The notes under the pieces are model-generated. The model was not told where the DNA came from. It saw only the letters and a list, made by a program, of their open reading frames with translations, and did not search any database. From JAIQFF01 sp963725615 (GTDB taxonomy: Bacteria; Acidobacteriota; Terriglobia; Terriglobales; Acidobacteriaceae): a DNA stretch of 64,000 nucleotides. This document shows positions 41,948 to 50,838 of the stretch, piece after piece. The stretch spans positions 58,662 to 122,661 of the forward strand of contig CAVRZO010000027.1 in assembly GCA_963725615.1 (NCBI GenBank), given 5' to 3'. The first letter of the stretch is position 1; every line of letters starts with the position of its first letter. The translations under genes were made by a program, and so were the position numbers.

Positions 41948-42433
41948 AGAGCTATGGAATCTGATCTGCTCAGGTCCCTTAACCAGGCGTACACGTGAGC
42001 ACTGATTAGTCCATGAGCCCCGGTGCCGCCCCGATCACTGGCAAAACTGACAGCCCGCACGGAAATCGTCTGAGGCCTGCAGGATTGATCCCGAGTCGCG
42101 AGCTAACCGGCATGTATGGTCCGCCGCTTTGTTGCAAGCGAAAAATGAAAGTGACAGGATGGTCTGCGCAAATGTATTCGGCCTTGGTTGGAGCAAGCTC
42201 CTGGCCTTGATGGAATGCGCTGCGCGCTCGTCCTATTTAGTAATGCAGCCTTGGAAGGCTTTTCCGGTTAACAGGTTTCGAGAGCGCCGGGTTCGACCGT
42301 TGTGTCATCTCATAGTTCGCCAGCAGACCTGGCAGAAAATCATCAACTCCGTAGTAGCCGCTGGTCTGTAGATGTGGGAATCGCGAATGCGATTTCCAAG
42401 CCTGGCCTCAGCCAGGCGTCATCTGCAGGCCAG

Positions 42434-42545
42434 TTATGCTGTAGCTGCACCGATCGCGACCGGTGGCCGATAGGGTTCATTCTTGGCGAGCACGGCCCAG
42501 GCCATGCGCGCCAGCTTATTCGCTAAGGCTACTGCGACCACGTTA
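42434..42545 (-). mobile_element. IS110/IS1111-type transposase C-terminal remnant
   Basis: The last about 36 codons of a frame read NVVAVALANKLARMAWAVLAKNEPYRP, a typical IS110-family transposase ending. The upstream transposase is missing, so only the tail remains. The surrounding 41950-42430 and 42550-42803 contain no gene that I recognise. Confidence 0.7.
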
Positions 42546-42803
42546 CTGTGGGCGCGGGTTGTGAGTTGGGCCAGTGGCGGCGGAGCAGCAGACGGCGGGT
42601 CAGACCGATGATCTTCCAGCGGGTTGTACGCAGTCAGAACGAATGGAACCGAGCGCGCGAGCAATGCGTCGAGCGAAGCCGAGTCGATGTGGCGGCTGAC
42701 GGCAGAGAGAAGGCCACGAATTTGGCGTTTCGATGGCTTGAAGGCATATAGGAGATCAAGCCATCCATACCCAGCCGCGCAGCGAAGAAGTGAAGGGCAA
42801 CAT

Positions 42804-45224
42804 TTAGTTGAATGCGGCTACAAACCGCGCAACGACATCCACGATCTCAGAATCCGGCACCGTCCAAGCCGGCGCCCCCTGGTGGCCGAGCGTGCGTGTG
42901 GCGTCGTTCCAGTGCAGGTGAGTGACGCGGCTGTCTCCATGTTCGTATGCGTAGGTCGTACCGTCATCCTGATAGAGGGCGAACCCGGCGTCGGCCCCCG
43001 GATAGACGCGCACCTTGGCGATCTTCTGCACCTGGCTTGTGCTTTCGATAGCGTCCCCGAGTGGCAGGATTGATCCGGCACGAACAAACAGCGGCAACCG
43101 CTCGATCGGCGCATCCACTTGGATAGTTTGTCCGCCGTGAAGGCGTTCGTTCGTCCAGTAGTTGTACCAGTCGGCGCCGGCGGGAAGGTAAACCGCCCGG
43201 CTGGTCGCGCCCTGCTCGGTCACCGGGGCGACAAGAAATGCCGGGCCAAACATGTATTCATCACGCAAGTCGGCCACTTTCGGGTCGTGGGGAAAATCCA
43301 TAAACAGCGCACGCATATACGGCGCGCCCGTCTGGTAGGTGTCGTAGCCAAGAGAATAGATATACGGCATCAGCTGGTAGCGCAGCTTGAGATATTTCTC
43401 CAGGATGGGCTCCGCCTGTTTGCCGTAGGACCAGACCTCATTGTAGAGGCGGCTGCCGTGCGCCCGGAAAATCGGCAGAAAAGTTCCATACTCGAACCAG
43501 CGGGTGTAGAGCTCGGCGTAGTCTTCGTATCCGCCGATATTGTCGCGCGCGTCGGAAGCATCGAGCAGCGGCGGGTGCGCGGGATGGTGCTCCCGCGGCA
43601 GATATTGCCAGCCGCCGATGTCCTGGGTCCAATAGGCGATACCGGACGCAGTGAAGCCGAGCCCAGTCGGCACCTGGCGCTGCAGCGTGTCCCATGTGGG
43701 ATAAATGTCCGACGACCAGAACATGCTGCCGTTACGCTGCGCGCCCAGGTAAGCGTCCCGCGAAAGAATGAGCGCGCGGTGCTTGGTATCGCGGCGGAAA
43801 CCATCGTAGAGCGCGGCGGTGTGAACTAATGGATAGATGTTGTAGTAGCGCGTGCCCGGCCCCACCGAAAAGTAACTGCCGTTCGGAGGCAGATCGGGCT
43901 CGGTCTCGTCGGCCCAAATCGAATCGAAACCTTTACTAATGATGTTGTCGCGAATGGTTTCCCAGAACCAGCGCCCGGCTTCGGGATTGGTGGTGTCGAT
44001 ATCCGATCCGGCCCGGTCATACGGAAGTCCGTTTGTCGGGGTACCGTCGGCGAGGTGCTCGAACCATCCTTTCTTCAGAATGAAATCGTAATAGCGGGAC
44101 CCTGGAACAAAGCGCGGCCACACGCTGATCATGGTCTGGAAGCCCATGTCGTGCAGCTGGCGGTTCATGGCGGCCGGATCAGGCCATTTTTCCGGAACAA
44201 AATCCATCTGACCCATCTTTGTGTAATAGAACCAGTCCACCACCAGGATGTCGGCGGGCAGATGGCGTTCGCGATATCCCTTGGCCACGGCCAGCAGTTC
44301 CTCCTGAGAGGAATAGCGCTGCTTGCACTGGATGTAGCCATAAGCCGCTTTCGGCAGCAGGGGCGTGGCCCCGGTCAGCAGGCGATATCCCGAGTAGATT
44401 TCGTTGATCGTGCTCCCAGCAATCACGAAGAACGATACGCGGTCGCCAACCTCAGATGTCCAGCGGGTCTGCTCGTTGAATCCCGGCTCAATTACGGTTT
44501 TGGAAGGATTGTCCCAGATGATTCCGTAACCGTAGTTCGTCACCATGAAGGGCACGCAGACAGTGGGCCCGCCGGTTGCGGTGTAGTTGTGCCAGCATTC
44601 AACCCGGTGTCCGCGATGATCGAGAAACCCTTCGTGATATTGCCCAAGGCCATAGTAGTGCTCGTCATCGGGCGAAACGAAGCTGGCGCCCACTTGATAG
44701 AACGGAGGATCTGAAGGGCGCTTGTCGTTCAACACTCCGGCGTTACTGTCTTTGTAGTTAGGCACGGACATGGACCAGCCGGTCATTTGCAGCAGGGTCT
44801 TGCCGTCCGGGCTTTGAATGGAAATGTTGGCCGGGGGAGCGGAACCGTTGAAAAACTTCGCAATATCGATCTGAGTCGCCATCGGTTTGCCGGGATGGTT
44901 CACCGCAACCTTTACGACCAGGCGAGAGGAGCGGTAGACGTCTCCCTGTTCGCTCTGCTGGTGCGTCCAACCCTCGGTCGCGGGAGTCCCTACGAAACCA
45001 TAACCGGGCGCAGCCAAGGCCGACTCCTTGTTCAGGCTCAGGGTCACGCGAATGATATTCGTGGCGTAAGGCTCCAGTACCACCGTCCCGCCATCCCGAT
45101 CCATTACGATCCGCGGGGCCTCCGCGTTAGCTACGCCCCTACATAGGACAAAAACAATAAGGAGAAGACCAGCCGGATGCGCAAAGCCCGCTCGGCCTTT
45201 CCATGCAGTTGGAGTATCTTGCAC
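42804..45224 (-). CDS. GH31 alpha-xylosidase/alpha-glucosidase, secreted
   Basis: 806-residue glycoside hydrolase. The signal peptide (GLLLIVFVLCRGVANA) is followed by the N-terminal beta-sandwich (about 30-230), the catalytic barrel with the GH31 nucleophile region (FDSIWADETEPD, near 436), and a C-terminal beta domain. The nucleophile context resembles XylS-type alpha-xylosidases more than plain alpha-glucosidases; xyloglucan side chains are a likely target. GTG at 45224 with GGGAGGT 6 bases upstream is preferred over a TTG at 45254. Confidence 0.88.
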   Translation of the reverse strand: MQDTPTAWKGRAGFAHPAGLLLIVFVLCRGVANAEAPRIVMDRDGGTVVLEPYATNIIRVTLSLNKESALAAPGYGFVGTPATEGWTHQQSEQGDVYRSSRLVVKVAVNHPGKPMATQIDIAKFFNGSAPPANISIQSPDGKTLLQMTGWSMSVPNYKDSNAGVLNDKRPSDPPFYQVGASFVSPDDEHYYGLGQYHEGFLDHRGHRVECWHNYTATGGPTVCVPFMVTNYGYGIIWDNPSKTVIEPGFNEQTRWTSEVGDRVSFFVIAGSTINEIYSGYRLLTGATPLLPKAAYGYIQCKQRYSSQEELLAVAKGYRERHLPADILVVDWFYYTKMGQMDFVPEKWPDPAAMNRQLHDMGFQTMISVWPRFVPGSRYYDFILKKGWFEHLADGTPTNGLPYDRAGSDIDTTNPEAGRWFWETIRDNIISKGFDSIWADETEPDLPPNGSYFSVGPGTRYYNIYPLVHTAALYDGFRRDTKHRALILSRDAYLGAQRNGSMFWSSDIYPTWDTLQRQVPTGLGFTASGIAYWTQDIGGWQYLPREHHPAHPPLLDASDARDNIGGYEDYAELYTRWFEYGTFLPIFRAHGSRLYNEVWSYGKQAEPILEKYLKLRYQLMPYIYSLGYDTYQTGAPYMRALFMDFPHDPKVADLRDEYMFGPAFLVAPVTEQGATSRAVYLPAGADWYNYWTNERLHGGQTIQVDAPIERLPLFVRAGSILPLGDAIESTSQVQKIAKVRVYPGADAGFALYQDDGTTYAYEHGDSRVTHLHWNDATRTLGHQGAPAWTVPDSEIVDVVARFVAAFN

Positions 45225-45240
45225 GCTCGGACCTCCCTTA

Positions 45241-45344
45241 ATAGCAATTAGCAATTAGCACCTGCCGTTCGCGGAGATGGGGCAGGCTTATCCGGCCACG
45301 TGGGGACAGCCGCCCTCGGCTGTCCGGCGGAGCGAAGCTCCGCC
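45241..45344. repeat. Two repeat half-copies in the GH31/Gfo-Idh gap
   Basis: AGCAATTAGC words (45241-45260) repeat the family seen at 11844. A half copy of the CCACGTGGGGACAGCC element (45296-45344) follows, with a perfect GGCGGAGC/GCTCCGCC hairpin inside. Together they occupy most of the 148-base gap. Confidence 0.75.
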
Positions 45345-45372
45345 ATGTCTTTCTCCCATCGTGACGCCCTGC

Positions 45373-46533
45373 TCAAGAGTTCTTCGGCGGCCATACACTC
45401 TGACCTCCGCGGTGGTAAGCCAAGTTTCCCAAGTGTCCTGCGCGCGCAGCAGCAACTCCGGCCTCCACTGACGCATTCGGCTCTTTACGCGTCTTGATGC
45501 ACTCGAAGAAATTCTCCATGTGTGAAATGGTGCCGTCGCGGAAGCTGTGTTCGGTGAGAACCGGATTTTGCCCACTTGGCACGCCCTCGCGATAGACGGT
45601 GAAGCCGGTGCGATCGATCTTCAAGGTCGCTTCCGTGCCGCGGAACTCCAGGCCTCCGTCATCGATGGAGGAACTCATCATGCCTTCATACACCACGTCA
45701 AACCCGGGATAGCGGAAGGCCGCCTGTATGGTGTCGGGACAATCCCACTGCTCGAAAACGTATTTGTCCCCCAGCACATGCGCCTCGCGTGCCTGGTCAG
45801 ATTTCATGGCCCAATGCACCACATCGATCCAGTGCGTGAAGAGATCGGTCATGGCGCCACCGCCAAAGTTCCAGAACCAACGCCAATGGTTATACTTTTC
45901 CTCGCTGAAGGGCTGGTCTGGAGCGCCTCCGAGCCAAAGCTTCCAATCAAGTGCCTGCACGTCGATAGGCTTGGGTGCCCAATTCCGGTTGTAGTTCTGC
46001 CACCAGTAGGTGCGCACCTGCGTGATGCGACCAAGGCTGCCTCCCTGAATCATGTTGACTGCATCGCGAAAATGAGTCCAGCTGCGCTGCTGCATACCGC
46101 ACTGCAGAATCTGCTTGCCGGAACGAACCGCCCTGGTCAGTGTGGCGCCTTCCTCGATCGTGTGGCTCACCGGCTTTTCCAGGTAGACGTCTTTACCGGC
46201 CGCCAGGGCGTCGACTGCCATGCGCACGTGCCAGTGGTCAGGGGACGCGATGAAAACCGCATCGATGTTCTGGGCGAGCACTTCACGGTAATCCAGGTGG
46301 GTTGTCGCGGCACCGTCGGACCGTTCCTTGACAGCATCGCGGTGCGGGGCATAGACGTCGCTCACGGCCGCGATCTGGTAAGAGCCAACTTTGTCAGCGG
46401 CATCGAGCAGGTTGCGCATCCGACGGCCCGCTCCTATGACTCCGACACGAACCGTATCGTTTGCACCCAGCACTCTCGTGGAGGCGAGGGCAGTAAGTCC
46501 ACTCGCGATGATGAAGCTTCGGCGGTTGAGCAT
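45373..46533 (-). CDS. Gfo/Idh/MocA oxidoreductase with twin-arginine signal
   Basis: 386-residue NAD(P)-dependent sugar oxidoreductase. The N-terminus MLNRRSFIIASGLTALAS has a Tat-like twin arginine, so it may be exported folded. The Rossmann motif (RVGVIGAGRRMRNLL) and EKPVSH (catalytic Lys) are intact. Homologues in Acidobacteria often accompany polysaccharide-use genes. The substrate is unknown. It lies in the minus-strand cluster between GH31 and the SDR/SIS pair. Confidence 0.86.
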   Translation of the reverse strand: MLNRRSFIIASGLTALASTRVLGANDTVRVGVIGAGRRMRNLLDAADKVGSYQIAAVSDVYAPHRDAVKERSDGAATTHLDYREVLAQNIDAVFIASPDHWHVRMAVDALAAGKDVYLEKPVSHTIEEGATLTRAVRSGKQILQCGMQQRSWTHFRDAVNMIQGGSLGRITQVRTYWWQNYNRNWAPKPIDVQALDWKLWLGGAPDQPFSEEKYNHWRWFWNFGGGAMTDLFTHWIDVVHWAMKSDQAREAHVLGDKYVFEQWDCPDTIQAAFRYPGFDVVYEGMMSSSIDDGGLEFRGTEATLKIDRTGFTVYREGVPSGQNPVLTEHSFRDGTISHMENFFECIKTRKEPNASVEAGVAAARAGHLGNLAYHRGGQSVWPPKNS

Positions 46534-46748
46534 GGTTGACCTGGTTCTCCCTCCGCTTTGCGCGTCGATCTTATCGGTTACGGTCTGGCATTGCCATTCC
46601 CTGGGAAGAGTTAGTGTCGGCAGCAGTAGGAGTCGTCAGGCGCAGGCAGACGAGCCCTTCCTCAGCAATCGTCTTTTGAGCTGATTATCCAATTCTCTGG
46701 ATCGATGGAACCTTTCTCTTCGGTTTCTGTCCCAGTTCGTCTTCGGCC

Positions 46749-47507
46749 TCATGCGCTCACACTCCATCCCGCGTCCACGGTCACTACTTGGCCGGTGATG
46801 GGACTCGAGTCCCGCCGTAGCAGGAAGCATGCGGTCTTGGCGACATCTTCAGCCGTCAGCATGCCCGTCCGCAACGGTTGCTTGTGAGCCATGTATTCGG
46901 CTATTTCGGCATTGCCCTGGGCGCGCGCAGTCATCGGGGTTTGCATCAGTCCCGGCGCGATCACGTTGATGCGGATTCCTTCCGGAGCATAATACGCCGC
47001 GGCCGCCAGGGTCATGGCCTCAATGGCGCCTTTGCTTGCGGCATACCCGACGGTGGCAAAATGGTCACGCTGCGGATGCTGCGCCAAAACGCTGCCGGTG
47101 TTAAGAATCACTCCGGGCTGGTGATTTTTCGTCCACAGGGCCAGCACCGCACGGCACATCAGAAACGTGCCTTTGGCATTCACATCCATCACTCTGTCCC
47201 ACGCTTCGGGGGTGCACTGGTGCAGCGGGCCATCGCCCAACGAACGAGCGCTGATTCCGGCGACGTTCATGAGCGCGTCGATCCGCCCGAATTTCTCCAG
47301 GCAGGCGGACACTCCGGTTTCAACCGCCGCTTTGTCACTGACCTCTCCCACCGCAAATGCTGAGCGCGGCAACTCGCCCGCAAGACCACGGCACTCAACT
47401 TCGTTTACTCCGAAAATGAATACTGGATCCACCGCCGCCCACATGCGGGCCACGGCCGCCGCCATACCTGACGAACCCGTGATTAAAAGTACTTCGTCCA
47501 CGATCAT
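46749..47507 (-). CDS. Short-chain dehydrogenase/reductase
   Basis: 252-residue SDR. The catalytic Ser (NTGSVLAQ), Tyr and Lys (YAASK) are present, as is NVAG. The coenzyme-binding motif is degenerate: TGSSGMAAA in place of T-G-x3-G-x-G, one residue short, so the cofactor fit may differ from the family norm. It shares a 4-base overlap with the upstream SIS gene and is likely co-translated with it. The substrate is probably a sugar or sugar derivative from the neighbourhood. Confidence 0.82.
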   Translation of the reverse strand: MIVDEVLLITGSSGMAAAVARMWAAVDPVFIFGVNEVECRGLAGELPRSAFAVGEVSDKAAVETGVSACLEKFGRIDALMNVAGISARSLGDGPLHQCTPEAWDRVMDVNAKGTFLMCRAVLALWTKNHQPGVILNTGSVLAQHPQRDHFATVGYAASKGAIEAMTLAAAAYYAPEGIRINVIAPGLMQTPMTARAQGNAEIAEYMAHKQPLRTGMLTAEDVAKTACFLLRRDSSPITGQVVTVDAGWSVSA

Positions 47508-48304
47508 TCGAATAAGTGCTTCAGGCTCTTGCGGTAGGCTTCGTAAAACGCTTCCAGTTGGGTGTGCGCGCTGGTATTACCAACCAACTGATGGCTGGGC
47601 AACACCACAGGCTTTACTCCCCTGGCCAACAGAGCTTCGGCAGTGGCACAACGAACCATGTTGATGATCATCGCTCCGGTAATCGTGGAGACTGGACCGG
47701 TTCTCCACTCCAGGCCTTCCAATTCAACCACGCAGTCACCCGGCGGGCACCGATTGTCGATAATCAGGTCTGCGCAATCAATGAGTTTTTTCCCGGAAGA
47801 GTGCGCAGCCTTGGCTTGCTCGCAGTGCGCCTTCGACACAATGGCGATTACGGGTAAGCCGCGCCGTTGTGCACCCATGGCCGCTTCCACGATGACTGGG
47901 CGAATGCCGCTGGTCGAAATCACAATGAAGGCGTCGTCAGGTCCGAAATGAAAGCCGCTCAGGATCTGCTCGGCATAGCCTTCGTAATTTTCGAGATAGA
48001 GCGGCGGACGCAGTCCATTGGCCCCAACGATCGCCGCGTGATTTGAGAGCGCCAACTCGACGAGAGCGACGAAGCCGACAAAGCAGCCCTGGCGCGGAGT
48101 CATCTCTTCGCACATCATGCGCGAGTGGCCGTTGCCAAAAAGAAAAACCAGGCCGCCGCGCGCAATCCGGTCGGCGCAGAGTTCGGCTGCCTCTTGAATG
48201 ACAGAAGCTTGAGTGCTTTCCAACTCCTGCAAAAGATTTACGGCGTGTTTGAAAAACGTTGAACTCGCGGTCTTCGGATTGCGGGTGAGACTTTTATTGT
48301 CCAC
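47504..48304 (-). CDS. SIS-domain sugar isomerase-like protein
   Basis: 266-residue protein with one SIS fold (GLVFLFGNGHSRMM; FIVISTSGIRPVIVEAA), typical of phosphosugar isomerases and binding proteins. It fits the UPF0309-type sugar isomerases. It begins at GTG, overlaps the SDR downstream by 4 bases, and is divergent from the ROK kinase, with a shared 60-base promoter region. The pair suggests catabolism of a phosphorylated amino or aldo sugar. Confidence 0.82.
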   Translation of the reverse strand: MDNKSLTRNPKTASSTFFKHAVNLLQELESTQASVIQEAAELCADRIARGGLVFLFGNGHSRMMCEEMTPRQGCFVGFVALVELALSNHAAIVGANGLRPPLYLENYEGYAEQILSGFHFGPDDAFIVISTSGIRPVIVEAAMGAQRRGLPVIAIVSKAHCEQAKAAHSSGKKLIDCADLIIDNRCPPGDCVVELEGLEWRTGPVSTITGAMIINMVRCATAEALLARGVKPVVLPSHQLVGNTSAHTQLEAFYEAYRKSLKHLFE

Positions 48305-48335
48305 AGGGAATGTCCATTACGGGTCACTAGAATTG

Positions 48336-48352
48336 CACACAGTGTGTATAAT
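48336..48352 (+). promoter_or_regulatory. CACAC-A-GTGTG operator abutting a TATAAT box
   Basis: A perfect 11-base palindrome CACACAGTGTG (48336-48346) directly precedes TATAAT (48347-48352), 12 bases before the ROK kinase ATG and upstream of the divergent SIS gene. Good position for a repressor of both. Confidence 0.5.
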
Positions 48353-48364
48353 CCGCAAATCTTG

Positions 48365-49339
48365 ATGAGCAGCGACAAGCCGAATGCTACTGCGGATACA
48401 GCAATCGCGGTGGGCATTGACCTCGGCGCCACCGCGATCAAAGGTGCCGTTGTAGGAGTTGACGGGAACCTGATCGAAAGTCTTCGCGAGCCGTCGCCGC
48501 GTACGACTTCTGCGTTGCACGATTTCGTTCTTACCATCCTGAAACGCTCTACAACTCCGGTGCGTGGAATCGGCATCGGCTGTAAAGGCGTAATCGACAC
48601 TGCTACCTCGCGCGTAAACAGTTTGCCTGGAGACTTGAACTTTCTGGAAGGACGTATTCTGGCGGAAGTGATCGACCAGAGAAGTTTTCCAGTCTATGCC
48701 GACAATGACGCGCGCACCGCGCTGATCGCGGAAGTGCTTTGGGGAAGCGCGCGCGGAAAACGGAATGTCGTGCTCCTGACTCTCGGCACCGGGGTTGGCG
48801 GAGCCGCTCTAGTGGACGGCGTGATTCTTCGCGGAGCCTCCGGAGCTGCCGGGCATCTGGGGCATGTGACCCTCGACCTTCACGGCGGGCTGTGTATTTG
48901 CGGAAACTACGGCTGCGTCGAAACCCGCTTTTCCTCACGCGCTATCGAATCTGATTACCTGGCGCATCTCCATCGCGCCGCGCCAGCCACGTTGTCTTTT
49001 GATAGCTCGAACCAGCCGCCCAGTACCGAAGCTATTTTTCGAGCTGCTTCTCAAGGGGATAAAAGCGCGCGCTGCGTGCTGGATCGCGCCCTGGAGTATC
49101 TGACCGCCGCCGTGGTCAGCTATCTGCACGTCTTCGATCCCGAAGTTCTGATCCTTGGCGGCAATATCGCAGAGGCGGGTGCGCAGTTGCTCAATCCAAT
49201 TCGAGAGCAAGTTGCACGGCGCACCCGGGTTTTGCTGGGCCGCGAAATCCCCATTGTGTTGCAAAGCGCTGTGGGCTACGGCGGCGTCGCGGGCGCCGCA
49301 GGTCTGGTCTTCCTGCAACAGCACTTGCTGGAGATCTAG
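48365..49339 (+). CDS. ROK-family sugar kinase
   Basis: 324-residue ROK kinase. It has VGIDLGATAIKGAVV (ATP-binding), GIGIGCKGVID, ADNDARTALIAE with the catalytic Asp, GTGVGGAALVDG, GHLGHVTLDLHGGLCICGNYGCVE carrying the zinc Cys cluster, and DPEVLILGGN. The kinase would phosphorylate glucose or a related sugar released by the nearby hydrolases. No N-terminal helix-turn-helix, so it is an enzyme and not a NagC/Mlc-type repressor. Confidence 0.9.
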   Translation: MSSDKPNATADTAIAVGIDLGATAIKGAVVGVDGNLIESLREPSPRTTSALHDFVLTILKRSTTPVRGIGIGCKGVIDTATSRVNSLPGDLNFLEGRILAEVIDQRSFPVYADNDARTALIAEVLWGSARGKRNVVLLTLGTGVGGAALVDGVILRGASGAAGHLGHVTLDLHGGLCICGNYGCVETRFSSRAIESDYLAHLHRAAPATLSFDSSNQPPSTEAIFRAASQGDKSARCVLDRALEYLTAAVVSYLHVFDPEVLILGGNIAEAGAQLLNPIREQVARRTRVLLGREIPIVLQSAVGYGGVAGAAGLVFLQQHLLEI

Positions 49340-49382
49340 CCGGCACGAGAACGAAACCGATACAGCGACACGCGTGGATCCT

Positions 49383-50726
49383 ATGACTGAAAACCAGAAG
49401 GGCGCGGCCCGCTATCTGTATGTGCCGGCGGCGGTCGCTGCGATTGGTGGTTTGCTATTCGGCTTCGATACTGCCGTGATCAACGGCGCGATCGTATTTC
49501 TCAAGAGCCAGTTTGGATTGAACGACGCTCAAACCGAAATTGCCGCCAGCAGCCTGCTTCTGGGATGCGTAATCGGCGCCAGCGTGGCTGCTTTCACCAG
49601 CGATCGCTTCGGAAGGAAACGCGTTCTGCTCGCGGCTGCCGTGCTGTTCACAATTTCATCCCTGGGCTCGGCGTTGCCGCGAGATCTGACGGAATTTGTG
49701 ATCGCGCGAGTGATCGGAGGTGTCGCTATCGGAATCGCCTCCAGCCTCTCGCCTTTGTATATCGCGGAGATTTCTCCCGCAAAGACTCGCGGCGTGATGG
49801 TGAGCCTGAATCAACTGGCGATCGTGGTCGGCATCCTGCTCTCGTATGGCGTGAACTACCTCCTCGCCGGCGCCGGACCCGCCAATTGGCGGTGGATGTT
49901 CGCATCCGCCGCGTTCCCGTCAATCTGCTTTCTGATGGCGTTGTTGTTCATTTCCGAAAGTCCGCGCTGGTTGGTGCAAAATAATCGGGAGAACGATGCA
50001 GAACACTTTCTGGCGCAAATGGTGGGTTCCGACGCTGCCCGTGGAGAAATCAAGGCGATCCGATCCGCGATTGAGGAAGAAAGCGGCAACCTGCTGGATC
50101 CAGCGTTTCGCAAACCACTGGTAGTCGCAATCCTTATCGCGCTGTTCAGCCAGTTCACCGGCATCAACACGATCATTTACTACGGATCGCTCGTATTCCT
50201 TGAGCACGTACCACATCAGACCGCCACCACCGCGTTGTGGGCGAACGTCATCATCGGCGCCATCAATTTCATCGCAACCATCCTGGGCATGTCTCTGATC
50301 GACCGCGTTGGACGAAAGCCGCTGCTGATGTCGGCTTTCACCGGAATGGCGCTTTCCCTGGTGGCGGTTTCCGCAGCCATTCGATTCAAGGCGTCTGCGA
50401 TCGTCGTGCTGATTTTTGTTCTTACCTACGTGGCCTCCTTCGCGGTGGGTATTGGCACGGGGACCTGGGTCGTGATGTCGGAAATATGCCCCACCCGAAT
50501 TCGGGGACAGGCCATGTCGCTGGCAACCGTTTTTCTCTGGTGCGGAACTTTGCTGGTCACCCTGACTTTCCTCTCGCTGGTGCAGGCGCTGACCGCGCCG
50601 GGCACCTTCCTGCTGTATGCCGCCGTTTCGATCGCCGCGCTTCTCTTCGTGTGGCGCTTCGTCCCGGAAACGAAAGGCCGCACTTTGGAGGAGATCGATA
50701 GCTGGTGGCGAGGCCGACTCGGCTAG
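49383..50726 (+). CDS. MFS sugar/H+ symporter
   Basis: 447-residue membrane transporter with 12 expected TMs. It has sugar-porter words GGLLFGFDTAVINGA, DRFGRKRVLL, PLYIAEISPAKTRG, QFTGINTIIYYG, DRVGRKPLL and VPETKGRTLEEI, placing it with the XylE/GalP-type symporters. It follows the ROK kinase by 43 bases, so uptake and phosphorylation are probably co-expressed. The ATG at 49383 is preferred to a longer frame that enters the kinase gene. Confidence 0.92.
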   Translation: MTENQKGAARYLYVPAAVAAIGGLLFGFDTAVINGAIVFLKSQFGLNDAQTEIAASSLLLGCVIGASVAAFTSDRFGRKRVLLAAAVLFTISSLGSALPRDLTEFVIARVIGGVAIGIASSLSPLYIAEISPAKTRGVMVSLNQLAIVVGILLSYGVNYLLAGAGPANWRWMFASAAFPSICFLMALLFISESPRWLVQNNRENDAEHFLAQMVGSDAARGEIKAIRSAIEEESGNLLDPAFRKPLVVAILIALFSQFTGINTIIYYGSLVFLEHVPHQTATTALWANVIIGAINFIATILGMSLIDRVGRKPLLMSAFTGMALSLVAVSAAIRFKASAIVVLIFVLTYVASFAVGIGTGTWVVMSEICPTRIRGQAMSLATVFLWCGTLLVTLTFLSLVQALTAPGTFLLYAAVSIAALLFVWRFVPETKGRTLEEIDSWWRGRLG

Positions 50727-50838
50727 TTCGCTGTGAATTGCCCGTAGTTCGCCGTGCCGTTTTCCGGACCGGCAGTCCTTTATATATGGAGGCCTAGGCT
50801 GCTAACTGCCAATCTGCCGCGAGCAGCCCTGGAACTCT

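Noticed and set aside
42013..42433. Several short open frames between the IS110 remnant and the membrane-protein gene
   Set aside because: No ribosome sites, no coding bias and no recognisable product.
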